From: Letharia columbiana
Lineage: Eukaryota; Ascomycota; Lecanoromycetes; Lecanorales; Parmeliaceae
Length of the DNA stretch: 64,000 nucleotides
Reading direction: 5' to 3'
NCBI RefSeq assembly: GCF_014066305.1
Contig: NW_023501037.1
Coordinates: 1-64,000 of the forward strand
Positions within the stretch are counted from its first letter, which is position 1. Each line of letters opens with the position of its first letter. Positions 49,855-61,174 of this stretch are shown here, piece after piece. The notes under the pieces were generated by a model. That model saw only the letters and a program-made list of their open reading frames with translations, was not told the origin of the DNA and did no database searches. Position numbers and translations under genes: made by a program.

Positions 49855-51475
49855 TGGGAAGGACGCGGTGGAGATTGAGAACGAAGTGGGAAGCTTCTGG
49901 GGATGAGCGGTGAGTGGGGGAAGGATTGGATAAAAGAGAATGATACTGATGAGATGGAGAGGGTTGGGGAAGTGGAGAGATGTGGTGCTCTTCTTATAGT
50001 TTTCTTTCTGCTAACCATGTATGCCTCTTCCACGTGATGACTCTAGGCAGTGGCACACGGGTCGGACAACGCCCCTGTACGGGCGTTGTAATGTTGACGA
50101 CATCGACCTCTTCCGCTCTCGCCTTTAGGATACATGTGATCTTTCGTTGGTCAAGAAAGTCCCACAGTTGGTTCAGCCCCCCCCGAACTCTCCCGAGTAC
50201 TTCCTCAAGATGAGTGCCTTCTTCGCCTCACACGAGTATGGCCGGCTCTACGGCGCTAACATTAAGCTATATGATGTATGCAAAGCCGGTAGTTGAAATC
50301 GGAGAAGCTGGTGCTTTTGTCGCCTGCCCTTGGCAACTGTGCGCGCAAAAACAACGTCGGAGAGATTTTCACGGCAGTTCCTGTTGACCTTGAACGACGT
50401 GGAGGATCAAATCGCAAAAACCCACTTCCGTACTAGAACGCTCGCGAGATGGTGAAAGTATTCTGTGCTGAAGCTTGCCAAAAAGGAAGAAGCAGTGCTT
50501 GCTGTATAGAGCTGATCACACAAAATTCAAACTAACTTTTCTGGTGTTGAAAACACCATTCGGCAGTACTTGCAAATCGGGGAGAAGGGAAGCTCTTCTC
50601 GTCACCTCGGGCAGTTTCGTGTGCCGCTTTTTACTCTCTCCACTTTGGCATCGGCCATATCATGGGAAAATCCATGCGATTTGGCTTAAATGCGATCATG
50701 TCGGTATGGTATTTGGCCGCGTGCTTTTCGATGTCATCTCCGGTGGGGGAAACATGGTGTAGGGGGAGTGGAACGGGTCACGTTGCTGGATTTGCATGTG
50801 GATTCTCGGTTTATATCGGTCGCAATAGTCGCAGATCTTTCAGCGGAGTGTTAGTCTGAATTGATGTAGACTAAGAATTGATGAAGTAGTTAGAATGTTG
50901 CATTGAACGCTCTGGCTAAATAATTTATAGTTTTAGTGTGTCACCACTTCCCATTACTGAGCCACCTTGAGTATGTTTAGAGTTTGGTGTTGTGGGGGTC
51001 TTGACCGATGAAGTCCGAGGCGGTTGGAATCAGCAAGATAGCACGCTAATCCAAAAAAGAGACCGCAGCTCTCTCTTCCCGTCCATCTTGACCGAGTATA
51101 CCCGTGGGATATTGCCACGCTGCTACTGTGTTCTGTGCGAGCAAACGAATTCTAAGTTTTGATCAATCAGGGTGCTTCGAGAGAAACCATTCGCGGCTTT
51201 GCGCATATGGGAAAAGTATTCACTCTCAGCACCCATGCTAAACCCCAAGATATGCCCTCTTTCCAAAACGAAGGGTTGGTGTTGCTCTTTCACATAGGCT
51301 CAATCGGACATCTAGTTTTGGAGTGTTCGCTGGTACGCTTGATAACTTAGTAGTGTTCGGGGCTGTGTCTGCACGATCAACCTATATGATCATGGATATA
51401 ATTAGTATTGCAAATACTGCCATTGCCACCCCAAGACTGTTACAGTGACTTAACTACTGACACGACTCCCATTAG
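49855..51475. other. Intergenic, upstream of hydrophobin
   Basis: This stretch contains the hydrophobin promoter and no supported gene. Short frames at 50475-50859 and 51159-51350 lack recognisable features. Confidence 0.45.
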
Positions 51476-51762
51476 CGATTCTCTCCCCGAGTGGCTCTAA
51501 GCGCCCAGAACCTAATATAACAGTAGGTGCTAGCACTAGGGCCGCAATTGGGATTGCTGCTGTTGTAATCGTCATGATCTGTGTGTGCATTTCAACTAAT
51601 CAAAAAGCGGAAAATTCGCCGCTCCGTGGAGACAAGAGCTCGAGCAAGCCCGGCCATCGACCACATCTAGAGCTCTTTGGCTCCTATATCGGATTCGAAG
51701 TCGACACTAATTCTAAGCATGAGAACCCTGTTGCCGTCGGAGATGACTTGTCCTCTGAATAA
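51476..51762 (+). CDS. Possible 3' exon of a single-pass membrane protein
   Basis: A likely acceptor (ttaactactgacac...attag) at 51474-51475 opens a frame with a Ser/Pro stretch (SPSGSKRPEPNITVGAS). A hydrophobic helix AAIGIAAVVIVMICVCI and a hydrophilic tail ending DDLSSE* follow. A Ser/Pro linker, one helix and a short tail are the usual C-terminus of fungal type I membrane proteins. I could not find convincing upstream exons, so this may be a gene remnant. Confidence 0.28.
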
Positions 51763-52653
51763 TTGGATACGAGAAGGTTGGAATAGTGATAATACAAGAC
51801 GAACGTTATTACAAGGATCCGAAGACATACCCCATAGTAAGTTACGCATAGAGTAGTTGATGTTCAGGAGACATCCGTGTTGTGGTACGATGAAGAGATC
51901 CGAATCATCCTAGAAAACTTGGCGCGACTACAGGTATCTCGACTCCCCAGCGAGCTAGTTGGCAGCTCCCCGCGTTCATTCACGAGGCTGGAGCTGAAGT
52001 TTTATCTTACCTTGGTGATCAGGCTGCCCGGCAAACGTATTTGTATTCGGCTAATCCTCCCGCAGTCCCGCCATTCACGATTTCATAAAGGCCTATTGCC
52101 TGACGCTCTCGGCGTCACATTTCCGAGACGCTATGACATGCTTCGTGATGTGTTTGAACGAATGCTTGATAAGATGGTACTGTTATAAGCTCTCCTCGGT
52201 GTTGCCTCAAGGTCTCGGGAAGGAGTAGCGATCTAAGCACCTCCTGGGAATAACAATCCGGTAAGACATCCTGATATATCACGCAACTCGTATGGTATAA
52301 TGCATTTGAGTGATTTTTTAGATGCGAGCTTCATTCTGAGAGCGTTGAGGACAACGCCGACTCGAGAGCGGTTTTTTTAATCAGCTCAGAGCTGTGGCTG
52401 CTAAGCCGGTGGACAGGATGCCCGTCATAGTCACGAAAAGGGATGTTTGGTCGTTCCCATCAAGATCATTTCGTGATACGCCTCTTGATCGATCACCGAA
52501 AACCGCTCCGCATTTATCGATTGCTTCTACATGCTTCAGATGCCGCAGAGACCTTATAGCTCTGATCCCTTCGCATAACCCCACTTCCAAACGATGAAAT
52601 AATCCACATTAAAACCTACCAGAAATACACCCATGTGTGCCAAAAACAGTATC
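51763..52653. other. Intergenic, no gene supported
   Basis: A plus-strand frame at 51877-52188 is open for about 100 codons but shows no domain or clear start. Nothing else was seen. Confidence 0.45.
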
Positions 52654-54004
52654 CTAGTCCTGCACACCCCTAATCAACGTCTTAATCCCCTCACCTTTCC
52701 GTGTCGTCTCCCACGCTTCCACCGCCTGCCCAAACTCAACCGTCTTCGTAATCAGTTCTCTTACACGCAGCTTTCCCTCACTTATCAAGCTCAACGCCAA
52801 CTTGAAATCGCCGCTCGAATACCGGAAACATCCCTTCAACGTCAACTCTTTCTCCGACATCGCCACGATCGGAAAGTCGATCACGTTCCTCCCCAATCCG
52901 CCCTGCACGTAAGACCCACCGACCCGCAGCACATGGATCCCCGTCTGCACCGACGGCGCGGCCCCACTTGCCTCCATCACCACATCCGCTCCATCATCAA
53001 GCCCATGCTCCGCAATCAGCCTCGTCGCATTCTTTTCCGCCGAAGCCCCGGAGTCAGGAACAAACGTCCCACAACCCCCGACAAAACTCTTCGCGACCTC
53101 CAACTTCCGCTCCAAAATATCAACCATGACCACCTTACTCGCCCCAAATGCTCTCGCAACACCTCCGCACAACAACCCCACGGTCCCGGACCCGAAAACC
53201 ACCACCGTCTGCCCCACCCGCACATCCACCAACCGCGCCATATGCACCGCCACGCTCGCCGGCTCCACCAGCACCCCTTCTTCCAGGCTCACCCCCGCAG
53301 GCAACTTGTAGCAGTAGTCCTCCGGCAGCTTGAAAAACTTGCACAAAGTGCCGTGGGCGTCGGGCGGACTGGCCGCGAACGTCATCGACGCACACAGATT
53401 GTACCGGCCTTCTTTGCAGCGGGCGCAGTGCCGGCACGGGAAGCCGGGTTCCATCGCGACGCGGTCGCCAGGGGTGAGTGAGCGGACGGATGAGCCGATG
53501 CTGTGGACGGTGCCGGAGGCTTCGTGGCCGAGGACGAGGGGCTTGCCGGGGACGATGGAATTGGCGCCCATGCTGCCATGGAGATACCAGTGTACCTGAG
53601 GGTGGTCAACTTCTTTGGTGCGTAGGTGGTTATTTGCATTTGGTCATGGGGCTATAGGGTATGGATCTTGCAGGTGACCCGGACATTCGGAAGGGTGTTG
53701 ATTGATAAGGGTAACATTGACTAATCGAAACGGATGTAATCGATAGCATGACTGGGAAAACGAGATTGAGATAGAGAGAGACATGGCTTACATCGCTTCC
53801 GCAGACGCCAACATATTGGATGCGGATGATGACGTCGTGCGGGTCGCATATCTCAGGTACCGGCCTGTCTCCATACTTGGCCTCTTGGGGACCGTAGAGA
53901 AAGCAAGATGGGTTCTCATTCTGCAACAAAACCCGTTAGCAGGATCTCCAACCAAGCTTCTACACGAATGCTGTCGCGGGAGACGGTGGCACCTTTTCCG
54001 ACAT
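52654..54004 (-). CDS. Zinc-dependent polyol (xylitol/sorbitol-type) dehydrogenase
   Basis: Modelled exons are 54004-53966, 53920-53792 and 53595-52654. The introns are 45 bp (weak donor GTGTAG) and 196 bp (GTAAGC...CCTCAG). The total is 1110 bp, 369 aa. The first exon is the least certain. Medium-chain dehydrogenase motifs are complete: the catalytic-zinc Cys in GVCGSDVHW, GHEASG, structural-zinc cysteines in PCRHCARCKEGRYNLC, and LVEPASVAVH. The nucleotide fold GSGTVGLL is followed by VVMVDILERK, where the Asp favours NAD+. This matches the sorbitol/xylitol/arabinitol dehydrogenase group, which oxidises polyols to ketoses in the cytosol. Exact substrate cannot be read. It lies 4.5 kb beyond the RpiB-like gene and could supply a ketose to it. 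Confidence 0.9.
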
Positions 54005-56194
54005 TGTAGCGGCTTGATTATATTTTTACTTATAGCAGAAGAAGAAGAAAGAAGTGCGTGGTATTGCGAGATGAATGTATAAAAAGTCTTCGGTGAACCC
54101 CAGCAAAACAAGCGGCTGGGATGTCTAAATATTTTATATTGTAGCGCGGCGTTTGGCGGATATTGAGGTAGTTGGACGGTGGTGACATGGCCCGCTTCTT
54201 GGCGCTTGCCGGCTCACTTGCCCGCTTTGAAAGTCCAACATCAAATTAAATGCTTCAATTCTTCGTACATCTGAAAACATTGGCATTCAGCATTCCAAGA
54301 TACATCAACCCAAGAATAAAGTCCAAGTAGACTCGAGAGATTGATCCGACCGAGGCGATCTGAAAGATTCAGGAGTCTGATCTCTAAGCGTTCTATGACT
54401 TATCACGCCTTTCCAACTACCCTCTGCCTCGAGTTGAACACTTCTTTTATCAATCGAACCAAACACTATATTCGCCATCGACCTAAAACATAGGTACTGA
54501 GAATGGATGGTGCACGGTATACATGCTGGGAATGCCTATCAATGCGAAATCGAAACGAACCCGGCGTATTATGAGAAAAGCTTTCGCTCGGTACTAAGAT
54601 GCACTGCGACCTTTGAAATCAGATCTCACCTCTTTTAAAACCCGTTCTTTCGGAGTGTGCCATTCAAATATGCAGTTTTGAGAATACGGTGCTCGGACTC
54701 GCGGATTGCGAGAGCCAACGGTATAATCCAGCCAGCCTTACGAGTCACAAAAAGCCAAAAAGCCAGTGCGATGTTTCTTGATGATCTCGAATCAGGCGCC
54801 GATTGCGAAATGCACCACGCTTGGTTTCTACCCCATTTTCGAGGTAAATGTAGCCTCGGATATCCTTTTGTAACCGGATTTCCTTCGGTTATGCACCACG
54901 CTTGCAGATTCAAATGTGTGACCGCAATCGGGCGCAGAATACCGTAACGACCGTTATCTGGCGAAATCAGGTTGGACCGTTGCTTCCACCAGTAATCGCA
55001 TCGTTATTGAAGCTGAATCAGCGACATGCAAAGTAGGAATCTCACTATCATAGATAACCTGCTTCTGAAATGGCTTCTCACATGGACCTTTTCCCGGTGA
55101 CTCACTTCATGCGTCTTATCATGACACTGAAACACTGTGGCGAGGTCCAGACTTTCCACAGACGTCCACAAACCCACCAGTACTGGGTAGCCCGAAAATA
55201 TCCTGATATCAGTTCAAGACTCTTTAACCGAATAGGTAGAATTTATCTCGACTCACCCATTGGCAAGTCGTCGTCGCGATCCGTTTGCCAGAAGTGCCCT
55301 GTCTGCCATGGAGTGCTACGACCTCTCCATCGCTTTCGATTCCACCTTCTCCCATTCGCCATGTTTTATAAGAGCTGGCTTAGACAACATCAGCACTTCC
55401 AGACGCGACCTCCAAGTCGTGCCACTGACATACATCCCTTGTTTTCTGTCCCAATTACGAATTGTCCAGAATTCGAATATCGAAATCCAGCTAGATGGAA
55501 TGATTGTGAAAGGATGATACAAGATACAGCATACACGAAGGCTATAGAGTATAGAAAAGAGAACCACAATCGGGTTAACCACTCGCGCTCGTCTCACCGC
55601 ACCACGTCCTCTCTGTTCCCCCCTAAAAAAAAGGTAAAAGAGACACCCTAGACATCGTCATTAGATCCCAACATTACACCGGCAAGCTCTTACTCAAGGA
55701 AATCGTACGCCTGAACCGCTTGATCAAGATGCGTAAAAACGAGATCCACGATGGGCGCGTCCACACCCAGCCGCCTCTCCTCGAGAGGAAGACACCCGAA
55801 GCATTATCCAGATTCGGAAATTTCGCCCATTGGATTTGTTTCTTCTTCCACAATTGCACCCTCGCTCAGCCCACGCAACCGACCTACTTATGATTATACC
55901 CATCGTCCCAACGCTGCGGCGCCTGACCATCGGGCGTGGAGAAGGGAACGAGCCGGGGTCCTCCGCTCGCGCTATCAAGCGGCATTTCGGGAAGGTAGTC
56001 TCGAGGTTTGTAATTGGGCTAGAACACAAAGGCGCTGTCAGCTGATGTCTGATGGGAAAAGGTGAACGGCAGAGCAAGGCAAGCGGTCGGGAACAGTGGG
56101 TTTTGGCGACTTGTGAGTTTCCCGCATTCACGGGTGTTAAACGCTGAAAGATGTGGCCACTGGCTGGTAGAAGCTGTTCGAATGAAGCGTCCGA
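54005..56194. other. 2.2-kb region with doubtful ORFs
   Basis: A plus-strand ATG frame at 55070-55651 (193 codons, CQKCPVCHG motif) overlaps another frame at 55308-55517 whose third codon positions are richer in C. Neither shows a domain, and a decayed gene is possible. A 14-bp direct repeat atgcaccacgcttg occurs near 54814 and 54891. Confidence 0.4.
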
Positions 56195-57418
56195 TCAACG
56201 GAAAAGCTCGTCCTCTTTGTTGATTTTGTCGGGGTTCTGAGGACTCCTCCGCTACGATGGCCACCTTTTCCGACAGCGAATCTGACCCGCGCGAAAGAAA
56301 ACACTGCTTACATTGGAGCGAGGCAAACTAGCGTCCCACTGCGTCGTGAACTCGTAATTGCCTTGGTCGTTCTTCTTATACGCGGTGATCTTTTTGGTGT
56401 TGGGATTGCGCATCAGGACGGGAAGTTCGGTTTGGTAAAAGATTTGGCCGACACCTGTGATGAGCGGCGTGTCAATAATGTATGTGCGTTGATGTAAAGT
56501 TTCGAGAGGGGACATACCCTTATTTGTAGGCTTCCATGTAGCTTCTTTTTCAATGTCGCCTTTACCATCATAGGTTTGAACCCCGTTGAACACGCTTCTA
56601 GTGCCGCCTTCTGAGTCCATGCTTACGAAGACTTCGGACTCCATGTTGCTTCGAGCCATGGCTGAAGACGCCCTGTTAATTTGCATACCTGCTGGTGGAA
56701 TGATCTCGAGAAAGCTTACCATTTGAAGCTCTATTGACAATGAGCCAATACTCTGAATCTGACAATGGTATCTTTCTTTGACTCCCAAAACTATTCTGTT
56801 ATGAGAATGCAAAAGTCAGCATGCCCTTTCCAAAACGTACAGTCATCATTAAAAACAAGTCTAGGGCACATCAGAGGAGAGAAAACCTTCCATAACGTAC
56901 CTCCCAATCATCGCGAAACGCATCAAAGTAGTCCCAGCCGTTGCCGCCCAGGTGTTCTTCCACAAAATTGTCAGGAGCAGGCGGTTTCACATCCGTGAAA
57001 AAGACAGGACTTCGACGCTCGGCCGGTATGGCGCCCTCGATTGTGTTCAAGGCGTAGTTGATGTAGGGCCGTCCGGCCGAGTCGAGACCCTCACTTATTC
57101 CGTTGTGTGCACCAGAGTCGGGAATGACCGGCCAAGGCCAGTCGTATTCTAGACACTGGTTGGAAAGGGGATGTCGTTCGAATAATATAAGAAGAACTTA
57201 CCCGTTGATGTGTCAGATCCCGCATCTTGTGTGCCTGTTGCAGCGGTTGTCCCGTCATCGTCGGCACCGGTTGTATCGTCGACAGTGGGGTCCAAATCCA
57301 CAACATCTGCGCGGACGACTAGTTCGTTGACATTGTATGGTAGACCTCGAACTAGGAGGGGAAGGTAGAGACAGTTTAACGCGATCGCCAGTAGCTTGCT
57401 ACGCGCTGAAAGATGCAT
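56195..57418 (-). CDS. Secreted protein of unknown family, six exons
   Basis: Modelled exons: 57418-57202, 57148-56901, 56795-56720, 56661-56518, 56454-56312 and 56251-56195. The introns are 53, 105, 58, 63 and 60 bp. Phases agree and the total is 294 aa. The signal peptide is MHLSARSKLLAIALNCLYLPLLVRG-like. An acidic, Thr/Asp-rich linker (about 40-72) comes next. It is followed by an aromatic-rich part (EYDWPWPVIPDSG, NGWDYFDAFRDDWE) and a region reading NMESEVFVSMDSEGG and VGQIFYQTELPVLM. I cannot name the family. Exon 3 and the last exon rest on splice signals alone, and alternative acceptors exist (56790; CCTCAG near 56239). Confidence 0.68.
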
Positions 57419-59387
57419 TTGGATGATTTTTCCTCGGGAATGGAATACTGAAAGTCGATGCTTTCAGGGAAGGAGCGGATCCGGATCGAATAAGATGAGC
57501 CTAGAAAATGAACGGTAGATTAAATAATGACTGTTGATGATACCGGAAACGAAGTGAACTCCTGTCGACTCTGAACGGATTATCGTCGCTAAGATGGTGA
57601 AGGAATACAAAGGATTGCAGCCTTTTTGTATGTGAAAATTTCTTTAGAGCGGACATGTAAAAGGCAATCTCATGGTACCTCCTTCAAGTAGTAAGGAGAA
57701 ATAACGTGTTGGAGTGGGCTGAGCATTCGTGCTGAGACGAAAGTCCTGAGCAGTCTCTGGTAAAGCTGCTAATTGCCTGACCCATTCAATTGCAGCCAAG
57801 GGCGATCGACATACGATCATACCGCTACACCTGCAGCCGAATTGCACATGTTAGTCGAATGACAACATTTTATCAAGATATTCAGATTACCAACAGTAAC
57901 AGTAGATTGGATGTACAAGCATCGTGAGGCTTTAAGATAATGGATCATTCCACTAGGCGGAATGTTTGATCAGAGGTTAGTTCGAAATGTGCCTCGATAG
58001 GTGCACTAGTGGTGCCAATCCTTGCAACGGTCGCGACGAGGCATTTCATTTTCTCTTGAATAAGGAGCGACAACATGAGATGCGATCAAACGTTTCAGGA
58101 ACACCATTATCGCACAGTGTCAGAATTCCTTGAAACCCGTATCAACCTGGAGTCTGATACTAGATGAAATTATGCAATCTGCTTGGGTGCTGAGCATCAG
58201 AGAAGTCTAGTCGGATCAAATCATGTCATTGCCGTTCGAAACTCGGCGAACATGGAGAGAGCTTGGAGATGTAATGTACACCAGCGAAGAACCTTTCTGA
58301 CTCGCATTTCGATTATGCGATGCTTAGCGAGAAGGGGGATTTGGCAGTCTCCAGCCGGGTTGATGACTTAGCTACCCATTTTGGGCCACGCTCTTCTGTG
58401 TGAGCGCAACAGATCTATTTTCGCACTCGTGTGTATGAAAGAAAGGTTGGCTTGAGGTTAAGGCTGCGAATTTCCTGTAAGTCGCGAAACATCCTGGCCA
58501 GACTGGTCGCATTGCCGCCTTGTCATATCAATTAAATTATATGGCACTGTTACAAAAATGTCCATCGTGGATGCGAGCTTTGGTTATGCCGGCGCTGTTG
58601 TTGTGTTTCAACGGTCGCGTGGTGTGAAGTGATGATGATCCTGACTCGCTAGCATTACTCGAAGGGGAGAAGATCAATCCATGTATTGGCGCTAGTGTAA
58701 AGTATGAAACCTCTGTAACAGATTACAAAGCAGCTGGCCTGTAATTAGCGACCCATGCTTCACACCACCCACAACCACACCTCAGTCATGAACCTCAGGT
58801 CTATCCTTTCATTTCTTATCGCACGCACCTGGAGTCATTATTTTCTCCAGATTTGACCCCGTCAGTGGCTTAGGGTGAGGGGAAAGCAATGTCGCGATTG
58901 GAGGTGAACACCCACGTAATTCAACTCTCTGATGAGGCTGTGTTGATGGTTTGGAACATGCGAATCTCGTTGTTCATGGTGTATGTTTGGCTTTTGTATG
59001 AGAACCCAGAACAACCCAACGGTCGCCCACACATCCGGTGTGCCAAAGTACTACCGTTGATACCAACTCTTGGTAAGCCTCATTCGAGGGGTCTGTACCT
59101 GAATTTCATTACGAAGCATCCCCGAGTAATGGCACACACTGTTATGATCGGTAGCTGTACTTATGTAGGTGGTGAGCTGCTTTTTGTTCATCCACCGCGC
59201 CTCTCGTCCTCTCACAAATAACGTCTTTCATTTTTTTAGTATCTCTACACTGACCTTGTCCTTTATTATACTCTGTCGTTCATTTTGAGTTTGGTCGAGA
59301 TATCTTCACCAGTCACTGCTCCCTTTACCCCTCAGCAGTCAGAATTTCTGCATTTCATCAGTCGAATCGCCGACAGACACCCGTCAC
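57419..59387. other. 2.0-kb intergenic region
   Basis: No supported gene. An ATG frame at 58889-59221 (110 codons) has no domain, repeat or signal peptide. The stretch holds promoters of the flanking divergent genes. Confidence 0.45.
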
Positions 59388-60569
59388 ATGGCTCTCGCTC
59401 TGAATGGAGCTTTCCTGGCTCTATCCATGATTCCGCTCGCTATAGATTTCTTTCCCAAACCCTACAAAGCAACCACCACTGTGCGTATCGGAGTCGGTCT
59501 GGCGCAAGAAAGTGACCTGGGGAACGGAACCATCGGAGGCAACATACCCAACATCGCATTGTTCGACGGCAATGGAAATCAACTAGGAACCAGCCATGGC
59601 AAGAAGACCATAAAATCAGGCGAGTTCAAAGACATAGTTGTCAAGCACCACGACCACACCAACAATGCACCCGCCGAATACATATCCATCACCAGTGGCG
59701 GAACAGACCAGATATGCATTGCTTATCTCGCCATCACCATGGCATCGGGCGACAAGAACCAATTCTACGGCGATGTAGGGAAGCAATGTGGAGGGAAATG
59801 GTATCCTTCCAATCTCCTCGTCGAAACCAATGAAGACCCAGAGTTCAAACCAAGCTGCATCTGGCTCGATAGTCCGGATCCCGGGACCGGGGACGAATTC
59901 GCGCAGGGATTCAGCATCCACGTCCCAGACTTCGGGTCTAATCAAGTGCGAGCGATGGGATATCAAGAGAACCCTGCTACGATGTGCAAAAGCAGACCAA
60001 GATTCCACCTCTGGGGCTCCGACCTTACCAGCGAGAAACAGTGCATCCCGGTCTTTTCCCCACCATTGGCATATCAATCCGACGGCAGTGATCCTGTTGA
60101 CACCAGCTTGATATTGGTCGATGGGAGTGTCTCCTGCACTCCAGGTCCGGGTGTCCCAATGCATGCACAATTCAATGCACCAATGAACGCATCTCGAATG
60201 CTGGGAACTGAAAGCAACGGCGCGAAGCGCAGATCGAAGATCAGGCGTAGCAACCAAGCCTGCGGTGACAGTAGCGTCGTCATCAGTGATCACATAGCGC
60301 ACAGCGCTCAGGAAGTCTGTGATAGCACCACTTCCATGGGCCCTGACTTTGTGTCCACGCAGGAGGGGCTGTACTGTGATATGTGCACTCACACCATCTA
60401 CAATGTCTGCACCTCGAATATGACCAGTGGATGTTTCGACGTGTCTTCACAGACGTTGAAGTCTGGAGCCAATCTACACCCACGCAACTTGAATACCCTG
60501 TCTGATGTGTCGCACCGGCTTGGCTCTGTACCTGCGAAGTCGTATGACAAGGTCATTCACTGGACATAG
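59388..60569 (+). CDS. Secreted protein, 393 aa, uncharacterised fungal family
   Basis: A single exon from ATG 59388. The signal peptide is MALALNGAFLALSMIPLAI. The N-terminal domain (about 25-140) has TVRIGVGLAQ and a Gly/Asp-rich stretch. About 13 cysteines follow, clustered in pairs. The C-terminal part SSVVISDHIAHSAQEVCDS...GPDFVSTQEGLYCDMC...GCFD matches a pattern I know from many Sordariomycete and Dothideomycete hypotheticals, where a serine-rich SHVIS-type motif is followed by FVS..EG.FCDM and a CFD ending. No enzymatic role is known. It is probably extracellular. There is no GPI signal at the C-terminus. Confidence 0.85.
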   Translation: MALALNGAFLALSMIPLAIDFFPKPYKATTTVRIGVGLAQESDLGNGTIGGNIPNIALFDGNGNQLGTSHGKKTIKSGEFKDIVVKHHDHTNNAPAEYISITSGGTDQICIAYLAITMASGDKNQFYGDVGKQCGGKWYPSNLLVETNEDPEFKPSCIWLDSPDPGTGDEFAQGFSIHVPDFGSNQVRAMGYQENPATMCKSRPRFHLWGSDLTSEKQCIPVFSPPLAYQSDGSDPVDTSLILVDGSVSCTPGPGVPMHAQFNAPMNASRMLGTESNGAKRRSKIRRSNQACGDSSVVISDHIAHSAQEVCDSTTSMGPDFVSTQEGLYCDMCTHTIYNVCTSNMTSGCFDVSSQTLKSGANLHPRNLNTLSDVSHRLGSVPAKSYDKVIHWT

Positions 60570-61174
60570 GAGGTTGTATCCTGGAATTGGCGGGTTACCT
60601 AGCGATGGCCAGGATGAGCGGTTGATGATATAGTGTTGGTGTTTCCAATTTTCTGTGGCACCTTGCATCTCAATGTGGATGGATTATCGGTTTTCCCTCC
60701 TCATGGTGGAAGGAGGATATATGAGAGGCACCGAGTGAGTAATGTAGGATGAGGATTTGGGTCCATGTAATTTTAGTCTTGATGTTCGAGAAGGCAAGGA
60801 CATTTTTTGTTCCTGTGATTTGCATCGTTACCTTTTCCAAGTCAAGTTCATGATCAGAAAGGTAAGGATGTAAAAATACAAACGCCCGTAGAAATAAATT
60901 ACTAGTGGTATTGAACACTGAGACGATGAGGAAGCGGCGCAGTAATCAACCCAATCCCTGTGTGAGAGCGTTCTCATCTTAAATACGACCATCGAGTCAA
61001 GCAGTCCTCGATGCATTTCGCAATGATTTGCTTAACATTTACAACACTGGATATATCGCATTGTGACGCAGTCCAGAGTTGTTACTTACCTTTTATTCAC
61101 TCAGTTCCCCTCTCCATTTTGATCACCCACCCTTCTCCCTCTCATACATATCAGCTTCGCATCTGCTAATATCG
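60570..61174. other. Intergenic, no feature seen
   Basis: The 3' flank of the secreted protein gene and promoter of the F-box-like gene, with a pyrimidine-rich run at about 61090-61160. No gene is supported. Confidence 0.5.

Noticed and set aside
55070..55651. 193-codon ATG frame with CxxCxxC-like motif
   Set aside because: Another overlapping frame has more gene-like third positions, and neither has a domain.
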